Below, piece by piece: positions 37,418 through 46,126 of a stretch of 64,000 bases of DNA. The notes beneath the pieces are model-generated. The model had not been told where the DNA came from. It worked only from the letters and a program-made list of their open reading frames with translations, and did no database searches. Position 1 is the first letter of the stretch. Each line of letters opens with the position of its first letter. Source of the DNA: JBCCIM01 sp965263205. GTDB taxonomy: Bacteria; Bacteroidota; Rhodothermia; Rhodothermales; JAHQVL01. A program made the translations under genes and the position numbers. The stretch is from contig CBDHHF010000009.1 in the NCBI GenBank assembly GCA_965263205.1, positions 128,430-192,429 on the forward strand. The letters are read 5' to 3'.

Positions 37418-38233
37418 ATGGGTCGTAAGTTTTCAAAAGAAGAAGCAGAGCGTATTTTTTCGTTGGCTGCTGAGCGGCAGCAAGCACGTCAAATAGATGA
37501 TGCCAATCAGCTCAGCCTTGAAGAGCTCGAAGAAGCTGGACTTGCAGCTGGCATCGACCCGGCGTTTATTCGCGAAGCTGCCGGCGATCTGCTACGCCCC
37601 GACCGGGCAACCGAGCAACGCGACTTCATGGGTTATCCCGTTGAATTGCGCGAATCCCACGTTTTACCTATCCCCTTCGACGACGAAAACTGGCGACACG
37701 CGGTTGATGTTTTTGCCGGCGTATTTGACAAGCCGGGTTCCGTCACGGAAATCGGCACCACCCGCAGATGGCAGAGCGAACCGAAAGAAACGGGCATCCC
37801 TGTCACCGTCATCGCCGAAAAAGAAAATGGCGGCACCCGCTTTACAATCGAGAAGAAGTTGTGGCCGCTCACGCTAGGTTTTGGCATCGGCGGTGTTGTA
37901 AACGCAATGATGGGCCTCATCTTTGGCATCATTTGGCTGACCACAAGCGGAAACGAAGAACTGGTTTTCCCTGCAAGTATCATGCTCGGGATAGGCCTGC
38001 TGCTTGGACTCATTGGTGGTTACAGCACCAAGGCCATGGCAAAGCAGGATACCCAACGTTTTGAAGAAGTCTTCTCGTATCTGAGCAGGATGTCACAGGA
38101 AGCACCGGATGAAAAGCGCGAAACAGAACCAACTGCTTCGAAAGTGGCTGGTTCAACTGAGGGTTTGCTCGAGAACCTGGATGATGTAGAAGAATCAGCC
38201 TCCACAAACAATCGTACGAGGACGCGCGCTTAA
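37418..38233 (+). CDS. Membrane protein with SHOCT-like N-terminus
   Basis: The product has 271 residues. An AAGGGAG Shine-Dalgarno precedes the ATG by about 12 bases. The N-terminal 60 residues ('FSKEEAERIFSLAAERQ', 'LSLEELEEAGLAAGIDPAFIREAA') are a helical pair often seen in front of membrane segments in this group. A soluble domain (about 70-150) and two transmembrane helices (about 152-174 and 181-202) follow, then an acidic, probably disordered tail. The function is unknown. The stop overlaps that of the opposite-strand gene by 4 bases. Confidence 0.75.
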   Translation: MGRKFSKEEAERIFSLAAERQQARQIDDANQLSLEELEEAGLAAGIDPAFIREAAGDLLRPDRATEQRDFMGYPVELRESHVLPIPFDDENWRHAVDVFAGVFDKPGSVTEIGTTRRWQSEPKETGIPVTVIAEKENGGTRFTIEKKLWPLTLGFGIGGVVNAMMGLIFGIIWLTTSGNEELVFPASIMLGIGLLLGLIGGYSTKAMAKQDTQRFEEVFSYLSRMSQEAPDEKRETEPTASKVAGSTEGLLENLDDVEESASTNNRTRTRA

Positions 38234-39147
38234 CCCAACGGCGCAAATACCTCACGCATTTCTTTTGTTGAGATCTGGTGCGCCTCCAGCGTACTCATGG
38301 TTGCCGGCGTCCCTTCTTCGACAGCTTGTTCGAGCACCAGCAGCGGCCGCAAATTTTTGCGACGCAGCACCTCTACCACGCCGGCATAGTCGATATCCCC
38401 ATCGCCAAACGTTTCAGACCAGATCTGGTCACGCGACTGTCGAATGTGCAATTCGCTAATGCGGTGCCCGTACATATCGATCACATCGTACAGCGCTACG
38501 TTCGAATTTTCCGCGCCCCGATATACCCAGTGTACATCCAGACAAAACGAGACGTGCCGCGGATTGGTTGAGAGCATCATGTGATGGAATTCGCGTGCGC
38601 CGGCCCTGAATTCGCTGTCGTGCGTGTGGTAAGAAAGCAGCATCCCCCGGTTGTACAACTCAGCACCCAGTTGCTGTAAGGCAACTGCCTGCGTCCTCAA
38701 CTGGCTATCAGTTTTGTTTTCGGGGCTATTCCAGCCAATGGGACTCGGATTTGTTACAATAATTTTGGTGCCCAGTGCTTTACATCGCTCGGCAACATTG
38801 AGCACTCGCTCAATGCTGGCATCAGCCTCTTGCGCCTCATGCAAATTGCTATTTACATAAATGGAGCGCATTTCCAGACCATGCTTTTCCAGTAAGGGTG
38901 CAATTACCCCGACCTGATCAGGAGATGTGATGGAAGGCTCGATGCCGTCGGCTCCGCTTGCAGCAACAGCTGCGAGGGCAACATCCCAATCTGCGTAGAA
39001 ATCTTTCCCTTCGCGCCGATAGTAGGAAAACCAGGTATAAAGATTACAAGAGACGTGCTGATTATCGTTCCAGAATCTGTAATCCAGAGGCAGCGCCGTC
39101 AATGCGGTTGCGCCGGCACTTTGGGTGAGAAATCGACGACGGTTCAT
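38230..39147 (-). CDS. Tat-exported sugar phosphate isomerase/epimerase-like protein
   Basis: The chosen ATG at 39147 gives 305 residues starting MNRRRFLTQSAGATALTALP, a twin-arginine signal; a longer frame starts at 39192. The TIM barrel matches the AP-endonuclease-2/xylose-isomerase-like family: 'GADGIEPSITSPDQV', 'IIVTNPSPIGWN', 'LLSYHTHDSEF', 'VSFCLDVHWVYRGAENS', 'ISELHIRQS', 'LLVLEQAVEEG'. The metal ligands Glu, Asp, His and Glu seem kept. The substrate is unknown. Only about a quarter of positions look alike between this and the 28270-29166 protein, so they are separate members rather than recent copies. Confidence 0.85.
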   Translation of the reverse strand: MNRRRFLTQSAGATALTALPLDYRFWNDNQHVSCNLYTWFSYYRREGKDFYADWDVALAAVAASGADGIEPSITSPDQVGVIAPLLEKHGLEMRSIYVNSNLHEAQEADASIERVLNVAERCKALGTKIIVTNPSPIGWNSPENKTDSQLRTQAVALQQLGAELYNRGMLLSYHTHDSEFRAGAREFHHMMLSTNPRHVSFCLDVHWVYRGAENSNVALYDVIDMYGHRISELHIRQSRDQIWSETFGDGDIDYAGVVEVLRRKNLRPLLVLEQAVEEGTPATMSTLEAHQISTKEMREVFAPLG

Positions 39148-39208
39148 ATTATCGAGGGAAAGTCTGTTCGCGAAAAACAGAGTATACAACAAATTTAATC
39201 CTGATTCT

Positions 39209-39733
39209 CTATCTCAGAATTGGAGCCCTTCCTCCATCATTTTTTGCCTGAATTGAAAGGTATCCAGTGCAACACGCCGCCCGGGTCGCCTGCTCAGTGT
39301 TGAACAACAAATGCCGAATGACCAGCTTCTCTGATTGCTTGACATACGCCGTGCGAACCGCTGCTTCATCAGGACGCTGCAACGTATCCAGAAAAGCCGT
39401 CTCGTAATACCTGCCACCAAGCGACTTCTTTCGTTCTAGCGCCAGATACCTCTGAAAAGCAGTGTCTTCATCCAGCCCTTCAGATTCGCCACGCTGCCCC
39501 ATGAGATACGTATCAATCAGGTTGCCGCCACACTGGATTGCGAGACCAGTGCCAAACGACAGGTGGTTATCCACGTCTTCGATGCCAAGGTCTTTGTACC
39601 CAACCCGCGCATCCAGGTTTACCCGGCGGATGTTTAACCGCAATTGCGCGCCGACGTCCGAGTTCAGGTCGTTGTCGTTTGTCTGATGCGCGTCCGAGTA
39701 CAATTCCAGTGTTGCAAAAGATGTTGTATACAC
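39209..39733 (-). pseudogene. Chimeric debris: outer-membrane-protein fragment joined to a peptidyl-prolyl isomerase N-terminal fragment
   Basis: The frame has 174 codons but its content is mixed. Residues 1-68 ('ATLELYSDAHQTNDND', 'LNIRRVNLDARVGYKDLGIEDVDNHLSFGTGLAI') look like beta-barrel strands. After that, 'IDTYLMGQRGESEGLDEDTAFQRYLALERKK' and 'AAVRTAYVKQSEKLVIRHLLFNTE' resemble the N-terminal half of SurA/PpiC-type isomerases. The frame is then lost: the natural continuation ('ALDTFQFRQKMMEEGLQF') is in a shifted frame and ends in a stop. I read this as decayed fragments brought together by rearrangement. Confidence 0.5.
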
Positions 39734-39753
39734 AGGCAGCGCAATGCCAAACC

Positions 39754-39915
39754 GGAACGAAGCCCTTTGAGGAAGTAAAAGAAGAAGTAGCGCAGCATTA
39801 TGAACAATCTTTGTATACTAACGCGTACCTTGAACTCTTGCCACAAGGCTACAATCCGAATGACGTGACGTTCAATCCTACTTTGTTATCGCGAGCCTAT
39901 AGTCAATCACCCTGA
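39754..39915 (+). pseudogene. C-terminal fragment of a PpiC-like peptidyl-prolyl isomerase
   Basis: On the plus strand, 'GTKPFEEVKEEVAQHYEQSL' followed by 'PQGYNPNDVTFNPTLLS' and a stop reads as the closing helix of a PpiC/SurA-type isomerase. There is no isomerase body before it. The matching N-terminal half is on the opposite strand at 39209-39540, so one original gene may have been split by an inversion. Confidence 0.45.
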
Positions 39916-39995
39916 GTAGTCCCCTATCGCGTTTTAGCATCTCCGACCCCACCAGGAAGCCGCGCTGAATCATCCTTCTACAGGATCAACACACT

Positions 39996-41522
39996 ATGAT
40001 TTATTTATTGATTGCCGCAGCTCTTTTGCTGCTCGTTTTACTGTACGACCTCTTCCAGAAAAAACACGCTATTCTGCGTAATTTCCCTGTTATCGGCCAC
40101 CTACGGTATCTGCTTGAACGTGTTGGCCCCGAGCTACGTCAATACATCGTCACCAACAACAACGAGGAACGTCCATTTAGCCGAGACCAACGCCGGTGGG
40201 TCTACAGCTCTTCCAAAAAACAGAATAACTATTTTGGATTTGGCTCTGACAATGACTTTGAGGATACCAAAGACTACCTCATTTTCAAGCACAGCACCTT
40301 CCCGCTTTCGGGTACGCATCCTGGTGAGGCGGGATACGATGATCAATACCGTATTCCAGCGGCTAAAGTACTGGGCGGTTACAGAGAACGTACCAAGCAA
40401 TTCCGACCGTCTTCAATCATCAATATTTCAGGTATGAGTTTTGGCTCGTTAAGCTCTGCAGCTATTCGGGCGATCAACGAGGGCTGTCGCACGTCGGGTT
40501 GTTTGCACAATACCGGTGAAGGCGGTGTATCGCCGTACCACTTAAAAGGCGGCGAACTCATCTGGCAAATTGGTACGGGTTATTTTGGATGCCGGACAGA
40601 GGATGGTGGCTTTAGCCTCCCAAAACTATTGGAGACGGTTGATAAACATCCGCAGATCCGAGCGATCGAACTCAAGCTTAGCCAGGGTGCCAAACCAGGG
40701 CTCGGCGGCGTTTTACCCGGCAGAAAGGTTACGCCAGAAATTGCCAGAATACGCGGGATTCCTGTGGGGAAAGATTGTCTGAGCCCCAATGGGCACCGTG
40801 CCTTTTCTGATACGGATGAGATGCTCGATTTGGTAGAAGAAATTGCGACAGCATCCGGCCTGCCCGTCGGCATTAAATCGGCCGTAGGCGACCTGCAATT
40901 CTGGCACGACCTGGCCAAGCTGATGGCCACAACCGATCGTGCTGTGGACTTCATTGCGGTCGATGGCGGCGAAGGGGGTACAGGCGCCGGCCCGCTGGTT
41001 TTTTCGGATCATGTAGCGCTACCTTTTCGTGCGGCTTTCAAACACGTGTACCTGGCCATGGCCGAGCAAGACCTGCAGGACCACATTGTGTTCATAGGCG
41101 CCGGCAAACTCGGCTTCCCGGAAAGTGCACTGCTAGCCTGCGGGATGGGCTGCGATATGATCGCCGTGGCACGCGAAGCATTGCTCGCTATCGGATGTAT
41201 CCAGGCGCAAAAATGTGAAACGGGTAAATGCCCCACAGGCGTTACCACACACAACAAATGGCTGGTCCGGGGCCTCGACCCAACCGACAAGGGTGCACGC
41301 CTCGCAAACTACCTGATTACCCTCCGCAAAGAGATCAAACGTCTGTGTCATGCCGGCGGCGTAGCGCACCCCGCAATGATCACTTTAGATCATTTTGAGA
41401 TAATGAACGGTCCTTTTTCGTCTCGAAATGCGCGTGAAGTTTTTGGTTACTCTGCGTTTCAAGATAAACCAGGTCCTAATGAAGACAACTACGTAAATAA
41501 TATCTTCCTGAATAAAAATTAA
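39996..41522 (+). CDS. FMN-binding glutamate-synthase-family protein (GltS-like)
   Basis: The product has 508 residues. An N-terminal hydrophobic helix (about 2-18) anchors it. The rest is the FMN/Fe-S domain of glutamate synthase without the amidotransferase part: 'ISGMSFGSLSSAAIRAINEG', 'GCLHNTGEGGVSPYHLKGG', 'LSQGAKPGLGG', 'AVDGGEGGTGAGPL' and the 3Fe-4S cysteines in 'CIQAQKCETGKCPTG'. These short, single-subunit relatives occur widely and their reaction is not settled; a membrane-linked redox or glutamate/amino-acid role is suggested. The ATG fits the helix well. Confidence 0.9.
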   Translation: MIYLLIAAALLLLVLLYDLFQKKHAILRNFPVIGHLRYLLERVGPELRQYIVTNNNEERPFSRDQRRWVYSSSKKQNNYFGFGSDNDFEDTKDYLIFKHSTFPLSGTHPGEAGYDDQYRIPAAKVLGGYRERTKQFRPSSIINISGMSFGSLSSAAIRAINEGCRTSGCLHNTGEGGVSPYHLKGGELIWQIGTGYFGCRTEDGGFSLPKLLETVDKHPQIRAIELKLSQGAKPGLGGVLPGRKVTPEIARIRGIPVGKDCLSPNGHRAFSDTDEMLDLVEEIATASGLPVGIKSAVGDLQFWHDLAKLMATTDRAVDFIAVDGGEGGTGAGPLVFSDHVALPFRAAFKHVYLAMAEQDLQDHIVFIGAGKLGFPESALLACGMGCDMIAVAREALLAIGCIQAQKCETGKCPTGVTTHNKWLVRGLDPTDKGARLANYLITLRKEIKRLCHAGGVAHPAMITLDHFEIMNGPFSSRNAREVFGYSAFQDKPGPNEDNYVNNIFLNKN

Positions 41523-41668
41523 GTTTAATTCGCCCAATATGAGCAGAAAAGCTCATTTCCGTACGCCTACCCCGACATGCATAAGTAATCAGTTACGCTC
41601 ACTTCCTTTAACACAAAGCCAACACATCCATCATGTACGCTGAAATTTGGCACTATTTGTGATTTGGG

Positions 41669-41697
41669 TTGATGGTATTATTGAATACCCCTATAAT
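41669..41697 (+). promoter_or_regulatory. Sigma-70-like promoter for the pentapeptide-repeat gene
   Basis: TTGATG (41669-41674), a 17-base spacer and a perfect TATAAT (41692-41697) lie about 226 bases before the next gene. The rest of the gap 41523-41922 shows nothing else. This group often uses a different promoter consensus, so the match is suggestive only. Confidence 0.4.
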
Positions 41698-41922
41698 AGA
41701 ATTAATCATACCCCCACTTCTACGTTAGCAAAAGCAATAGCAACGACTGTTGTATAAGTAACCCAGATGTAGTGATTTTCGCCGTTTTATAACAGCGTAA
41801 TTCCTGCACCCCTTACCGCCCCTCTCCCTACTGACACCAGGTGTCCTCCACCGTTTGTCTTGTACAAGCTAAACGCTCCTGGATCAACTGCTGCGCTTGA
41901 AGAAGAGAATTATGTGAGCGAT

Positions 41923-43248
41923 ATGGCTAACCCAGAACATCTTGCCATTTTAAAGCAAGGCGTTGAGGAATGGAATAAATGGCGTGATAAAAACCGCGAT
42001 GTCCAGCCAGACCTCATCGGCGCTAATTTGCGTGGTGCAGATCTTAGCGGTGCCAATCTGAAAGACACAAACCTGTTTGCTGCAAACTTACAGGGTGCAG
42101 ATCTCAGATGGGCCTACTTGATCAAGGCAAACCTGTTTGAATCGAATCTTAGCGGCGCAAAGCTTTTCCGGGCCGACTTAAGCATGGCCAATTTTGTTCG
42201 GGCCAACCTGTTTCGCGCAAATCTCTGCCGCGCGCGGCTTTTTAGAACCAACCTCAGCCGGGCCAATCTGTGCAGAGCAAACCTGCAAGAAGCCAATCTT
42301 CCTAAATCAATTTTATTTGGCGCGCGCCTTGTCGGTGCCAACCTAAAAGGCGCTGACCTGAGCGAAGCCAACATGAACAGTGTTGACCTCAGCGGCGCCA
42401 TTATCGACAAAGACACCAATCTGCAAAAAACGAAAGATGTGGTGTCTGGTGTAAACGGTATTTACTCAAACAGTACCGACTCAGCCGCGCTCATTGTACT
42501 CTCGCCACGCGGCGACTCCATGCTGGGTCCGAGTGCCGATGCGGTGGTACAAAGCCTTTCGCGGGCACGGCGCTACCACGGATTTTCTATCGGTCTCGCC
42601 ATCATCATGCTGGCTATTCTGATAATGAGTCCGCCTGATGCGGCATTATATAACTTTGGCAATTACAAGACGCCCATTGAGCGTTTTGCGCTGTTTGCCA
42701 TGATTTTTACCGCCGGCATCCTGAGCTTTGTTAAAGCCTTCCTCGAAGACGCACTCGATGGCACCCGATGCCTCCGTGATCGCGACAGTGCCATGATTGT
42801 AGGACGCTTTCCGTGGATTCTAACGCGGTTTACTGGACACCGTTGGGACAAACGTGCGTTGTCGCTGGTATCTCGTGCTGCGCTGGCGTTGCATCCCGCG
42901 ATATACCTCTTTGTGCCTCGAGAAACCATTGCCTGGTACGACTGGGTGCTGGGCGGCGTCATTCTCGTCTTCAGTGTTTGGATTCTGCTGCTGTCTCAGC
43001 AATACCAACGCCCGATCCTGTTTGACTCAAAAACAGAATTTTACAAAAAACGCGACCTCAATACGCTTACCAACCAGTTGGAAGAGTTGCTCGATGAAAT
43101 TCAAAATTCCGAGCAGGTCCAGAAAATCAACCAGCCCAAGCAGGTGCAGCCGCACAAAAAAGTACCGCAGCTCAATCCGCACCAGCGTAAGAAGATTATT
43201 GACACCTTACTGCCGGCTGCCAAGCAACAAGTCACCGCATCCAAGTAA
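41923..43248 (+). CDS. Pentapeptide-repeat protein with C-terminal membrane domain
   Basis: The chosen ATG at 41923 gives 441 residues beginning 'MANPEHLAILKQGVEEWNKWR', a common lead-in for these proteins; a longer TTG-started frame at 41860 is less likely. Residues about 34-150 are A(N/D)LXX repeats ('GANLRGADLSGANLKD', 'RANLFRANLCRARLFR') that fold as a square right-handed helix. After a linker, three hydrophobic segments follow (about 215-235, 250-270 and 320-365), then a basic, Lys/Gln-rich tail. The combination points to a membrane-tethered scaffold. No function is known for it. Confidence 0.85.
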   Translation: MANPEHLAILKQGVEEWNKWRDKNRDVQPDLIGANLRGADLSGANLKDTNLFAANLQGADLRWAYLIKANLFESNLSGAKLFRADLSMANFVRANLFRANLCRARLFRTNLSRANLCRANLQEANLPKSILFGARLVGANLKGADLSEANMNSVDLSGAIIDKDTNLQKTKDVVSGVNGIYSNSTDSAALIVLSPRGDSMLGPSADAVVQSLSRARRYHGFSIGLAIIMLAILIMSPPDAALYNFGNYKTPIERFALFAMIFTAGILSFVKAFLEDALDGTRCLRDRDSAMIVGRFPWILTRFTGHRWDKRALSLVSRAALALHPAIYLFVPRETIAWYDWVLGGVILVFSVWILLLSQQYQRPILFDSKTEFYKKRDLNTLTNQLEELLDEIQNSEQVQKINQPKQVQPHKKVPQLNPHQRKKIIDTLLPAAKQQVTASK

Positions 43249-43344
43249 GATGCATCCTGTGCGCGTGCAGCGCGTTGGAAAAGGAAAGGACATACAACCT
43301 TTCACTTGTATCCCTCAACAGTAAACAAATCAACACCCGCTGCC

Positions 43345-43656
43345 ATGTTACGTGCCCTCGACGATGCGTCGATGCTCGATCGATACATCGAAATCAAAGC
43401 CCAAATATCCGAACTCCAGGAAGAACTGGATCACCTAAAACCGTATTTGCTCGACGCCTTGATGGACGAACCTGAGCAGCAAGGCACGTATCGCGGATTC
43501 AACCTGTCCATCCAGCGCCGAAAGAGTTACACGTACTCGCCAGCTGTGACTGAATTGGAAAAGACACTTAAAGCTGAGAAAGAGCGCGAACGCGCAACAG
43601 GATTGGCAGACGTTGTAAAAGACCAGGCAATTCTTGTGTTGAAAACGGCGCGGTAA
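43345..43656 (+). CDS. Small hypothetical coiled-coil protein
   Basis: The chosen ATG at 43345 gives 103 residues; a TTG-like start 13 codons earlier is also open. A helical N-terminal half ('MLDRYIEIKAQISELQEELDHLKPYLLDAL') with heptad spacing is followed by 'YRGFNLSIQRRKSYTYSPAV' and a charged helix. The layout recalls phage-type Gp157-like/small nuclease-associated proteins, but I cannot assign it. It lies 96 bases after the pentapeptide gene. Confidence 0.6.
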   Translation: MLRALDDASMLDRYIEIKAQISELQEELDHLKPYLLDALMDEPEQQGTYRGFNLSIQRRKSYTYSPAVTELEKTLKAEKERERATGLADVVKDQAILVLKTAR

Positions 43657-43666
43657 TATTAACGTA

Positions 43667-43963
43667 TCACGTGAGCTCAGCGAGCAGCGAGATGGCTATG
43701 GCTTCCCATTCTTCTTCGAGGGATTGTTGAGGCATGGGCTTTCTTGCTTTTCTGTACCAATAGCCGGCATTCCATTCATCACCTTCCACGCGATGGAGAT
43801 ACGCGTGGACCCAGGCGGCGTTTGCGCCCGGTTTATCATCCACCAGGTTGTGTGCACCATGCCAGTCATCCTGATGCGCCAGCCACAAAGCGCGAAGTTC
43901 GAGTGGTAAGTCAGCTGGCGGCGTAACCGCTGCAAAAGAGGCTTTGAATTGAGCGAGATCCAT
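43667..43963 (-). CDS. Conserved hypothetical protein (short 'WHGAHNLVDD' type)
   Basis: The product has 98 residues. The pattern 'WLAHQDDWHGAHNLVDD' followed by 'AAWVHAYLHRVEGDEWNAGYWYRKA' matches a family of small cytosolic proteins, of unknown role, conserved in Bacteroidota and Proteobacteria. The Trp/His-rich core suggests a ligand site. It converges on the preceding small gene with 10 bases between them. Confidence 0.7.
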   Translation of the reverse strand: MDLAQFKASFAAVTPPADLPLELRALWLAHQDDWHGAHNLVDDKPGANAAWVHAYLHRVEGDEWNAGYWYRKARKPMPQQSLEEEWEAIAISLLAELT

Positions 43964-44127
43964 GGGTTAGGCTATTTAACTGCATTCACGCGCATAAGCT
44001 AGAAAAAACGGTTGAAACTTTCTGATCTGAATTACGCATTACCAACAAGTAAACGCACTCAGTACAAGAATTTTAGAAGGTTGTACACTGTCCTGTTTAA
44101 GGCTAGACTCCAGCATTTAAGACCAAA

Positions 44128-44187
44128 AACCTTCAACCTGTAACCAGCAACTTTCAACAGCAATCAAAAAAATCCTTTTTTGATTGC
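44128..44187 (+). repeat. AAC-heptamer tract with perfect hairpin (orphan copy)
   Basis: From 44128 the sequence runs in exact 7-base steps, each starting AAC, to AACAGC at 44156. A perfect 12-bp stem follows (44160-44171 with 44176-44187, loop ATCC). It has the same plan as the copies at 48553 and 5881 but a different stem sequence. It lies 30 bases before the site-2 protease gene. Confidence 0.7.
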
Positions 44188-44217
44188 ACCCGGCCTCCAT
44201 TCAACTTGCCATAAGCC

Positions 44218-44904
44218 ATGAAACGATCTTTCCGCGTAGGTACCTTTTCCGGCATCGATGTAAACCTGCACTGGACCTTTTCTTTGATGTTGGGCGGCCT
44301 CTTTCTGTTTTATTTGTATCAGACGGCTTCCCTGCTCATTGCAGCAGCCGGCATTGCGTTGCTGAGCACCGTTTTTCTATGCGTTGTGCTGCACGAGTAC
44401 GGCCACGCACTGATGGCGCGCAAATATGGCATCAAGACCCTGGATATTACGCTTTACCCGATTGGCGGCGTGGCAAGGCTTGCTTCGATGCCCAAAGAGC
44501 CCATGCAAGAGCTTTGGATTGCACTTGCCGGCCCGGCGGTTAACCTGGCTATCGCGGGTATTCTGTACATGGTGGGCGGCTTCTGGAGTGGCAGCGTAGC
44601 GGTAGAGACCCTCGCCGCACCACCGACCAACATTATTGGTATGTTGATCTGGTTCAACCTCGTCATGGTCGGTTTCAACATGATCCCGGCGTTCCCCATG
44701 GACGGTGGCCGTGTACTGCGTGCAGGCCTGGCAAAGAATATGGGATATAGCCGTGCAACACAGATTGCCGGCGTCATCGGACAGGGTGTTGCTGTTATCA
44801 TGGCTGCCTATGGCATCTTCACTGGTCAGTGGATGCTCATCTTCATCGCACTCTTTGTGATTGTTGCGGCCAAGCAGGAAATGGAACACGCCATGATGAA
44901 GTAA
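44218..44904 (+). CDS. Site-2 protease-family (M50) membrane metalloprotease
   Basis: The product has 228 residues. Several transmembrane segments carry the active site: His59-Glu60-x-x-His63 in 'VVLHEYGHAL' and Asp162 in 'NMIPAFPMDGGRVLRAG', the third zinc ligand. The N-terminal 'FRVGTFSGIDVNLHWTF' is typical of the compact rhomboid-like S2P group without CBS or PDZ domains. It cleaves substrates within the membrane, often anti-sigma factors or signal-peptide remnants. It is a single gene. Confidence 0.93.
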   Translation: MKRSFRVGTFSGIDVNLHWTFSLMLGGLFLFYLYQTASLLIAAAGIALLSTVFLCVVLHEYGHALMARKYGIKTLDITLYPIGGVARLASMPKEPMQELWIALAGPAVNLAIAGILYMVGGFWSGSVAVETLAAPPTNIIGMLIWFNLVMVGFNMIPAFPMDGGRVLRAGLAKNMGYSRATQIAGVIGQGVAVIMAAYGIFTGQWMLIFIALFVIVAAKQEMEHAMMK

Positions 44905-45043
44905 GAGGCCAGGAGAAAATTCGATCTCAACAGTCTCTAGACAATTCATTACCGTTTTACTACGACTCTGTAACAATTGCGCGACACTTGATGCCCTTGA
45001 TCGTCGTATAATTGTGCATCCTCGAGTTTGATTGAGTGTCTAT

Positions 45044-45083
45044 AGAAAAAGCCCATGGTCCCGTAAGACCTTGGGCTTTTTCT
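45044..45083 (+). terminator. Strong Rho-independent terminator
   Basis: AGAAAAAGCCC (45044-45054) pairs with GGGCTTTTTCT (45073-45083), and inside it GGTC pairs with GACC. The run of T is within the right arm. It works on both strands and lies 140 bases after the site-2 protease stop. Confidence 0.8.
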
Positions 45084-45242
45084 ATTCCAGTAAACCTAAG
45101 AGGCCCCACCTCACCCATCGCTCATCTAAAGCCAGTTTTTAATCGGTTTACACGGCTTTCATATTCTGTCAGGACGCTACACTGTGGCGACCGTGTTAAG
45201 AAGAGATTATAATTCTTAGATACGTTTTAAGGTATATAAAAT

Positions 45243-45336
45243 GGCGTACAGGTTTTACCCTTGCCTGTTCGTACGCCCACAGTAAGGTTTGACCCTGCCG
45301 GGTTCTCTACCCCTTTACATTCAGTGAACCGGCGCC
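45243..45336 (+). ncRNA. Possible structured leader RNA before the 45350 gene
   Basis: GGCGTACAGG (45243-45252) pairs with CCTGT/GTACGCC (45264-45277, two-base bulge), and a second region around AGTAAGG...CCTGCCGGG follows. It ends just before the next gene. Together with the terminator this accounts for the 445-base gap 44905-45349. No known riboswitch pattern is recognised, so this is weak. Confidence 0.2.
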
Positions 45337-45349
45337 TCAATCGAATAAA

Positions 45350-45763
45350 ATGAATAATCGGCCTGTACATCCTTCAGTGCCGCAACCTATCAGTATGAAG
45401 CTGGCAGACTTGTTAGGCAAATGGTCTTTGCTGGAGCCGGACCGCTGTCAATATACGAGCGATCCCGACTCGGACGACCCCTGGTATACCATTTTATTCC
45501 AGACAGGTAAAGCCCACATCGAATTTAAACGAGCCACCCAGGAAGATCATGCCTTGTTACAGGCTACGGTGCAGAAAACGGTTGAGTCTAAAGGATGGCT
45601 ATGGTCCGTCCTGTATTCCTCGAAAGGTGTGTATCGTGCCGGTGTAAAAATTGCCGAACGGTATATCAGTGAAACGGCCCGCTACCCGGCTTACGCCCTA
45701 CTTGCCGCCTACCTAAAGGCCCTGGAGATGTCCAACGGTACGTCGGAAGATTCCAATCCCTGA
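45350..45763 (+). CDS. Hypothetical protein
   Basis: The product has 137 residues with no signal or membrane segment. It is Trp/Tyr-rich ('LLGKWSLLEPDRCQYTSDPDSDDPWYTILF'), with a central 'KTVESKGWLWSVLYSSKGVYRAG' and an Ala-rich C-terminal helix. No recognised family. Codon pattern and a plausible ATG support it as real. Confidence 0.55.
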   Translation: MNNRPVHPSVPQPISMKLADLLGKWSLLEPDRCQYTSDPDSDDPWYTILFQTGKAHIEFKRATQEDHALLQATVQKTVESKGWLWSVLYSSKGVYRAGVKIAERYISETARYPAYALLAAYLKALEMSNGTSEDSNP

Positions 45764-46001
45764 TTTGTGCGCACCACCAGTTTGCCGCCCCGGCTCTTTT
45801 TGATACGTGGAATATCACCATTCCTGGTCTCAAAAATATCATTTCGAGAACAAAGGTTGGTCTCAAATAGAAAGAATTTCCGCAATTTCTACCCAATTGC
45901 AAATTAAGAAGGGGCTTTACAGCTAATTTGGGCAGAAAATAAGAGAGATCTAAAGTTTGGTACGCGATTTGTATTTGATTTAGACAAGCACTTCTAAGGA
46001 G

Positions 46002-46035
46002 GACGGAGGCCTACATGGTGGGTATGGCCTCCGTC
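46002..46035 (+). terminator. Perfect 10-bp hairpin flanked by 12-bp direct repeats
   Basis: GACGGAGGCC (46002-46011) pairs with GGCCTCCGTC (46026-46035), and CTCTTTT follows shortly after. AAGCACTTCTAA occurs on either side, at 45986-45997 and 46052-46063, 66 bases apart. The gap 45764-46126 holds nothing else I can support. Confidence 0.5.
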
Positions 46036-46126
46036 TCGCACCTCTTTTAGAAAGCACTTCTAAAACGCTTTTTCAGCGCGAGAGGACGCATTAGTCCAAC
46101 TAATAAACAAAATTCCGGGCGCATTT

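Noticed and set aside
44905..45349. tRNA or known riboswitch
   Set aside because: No cloverleaf, T-loop GGTTCRA or known aptamer core was found; only a terminator and one hairpin.
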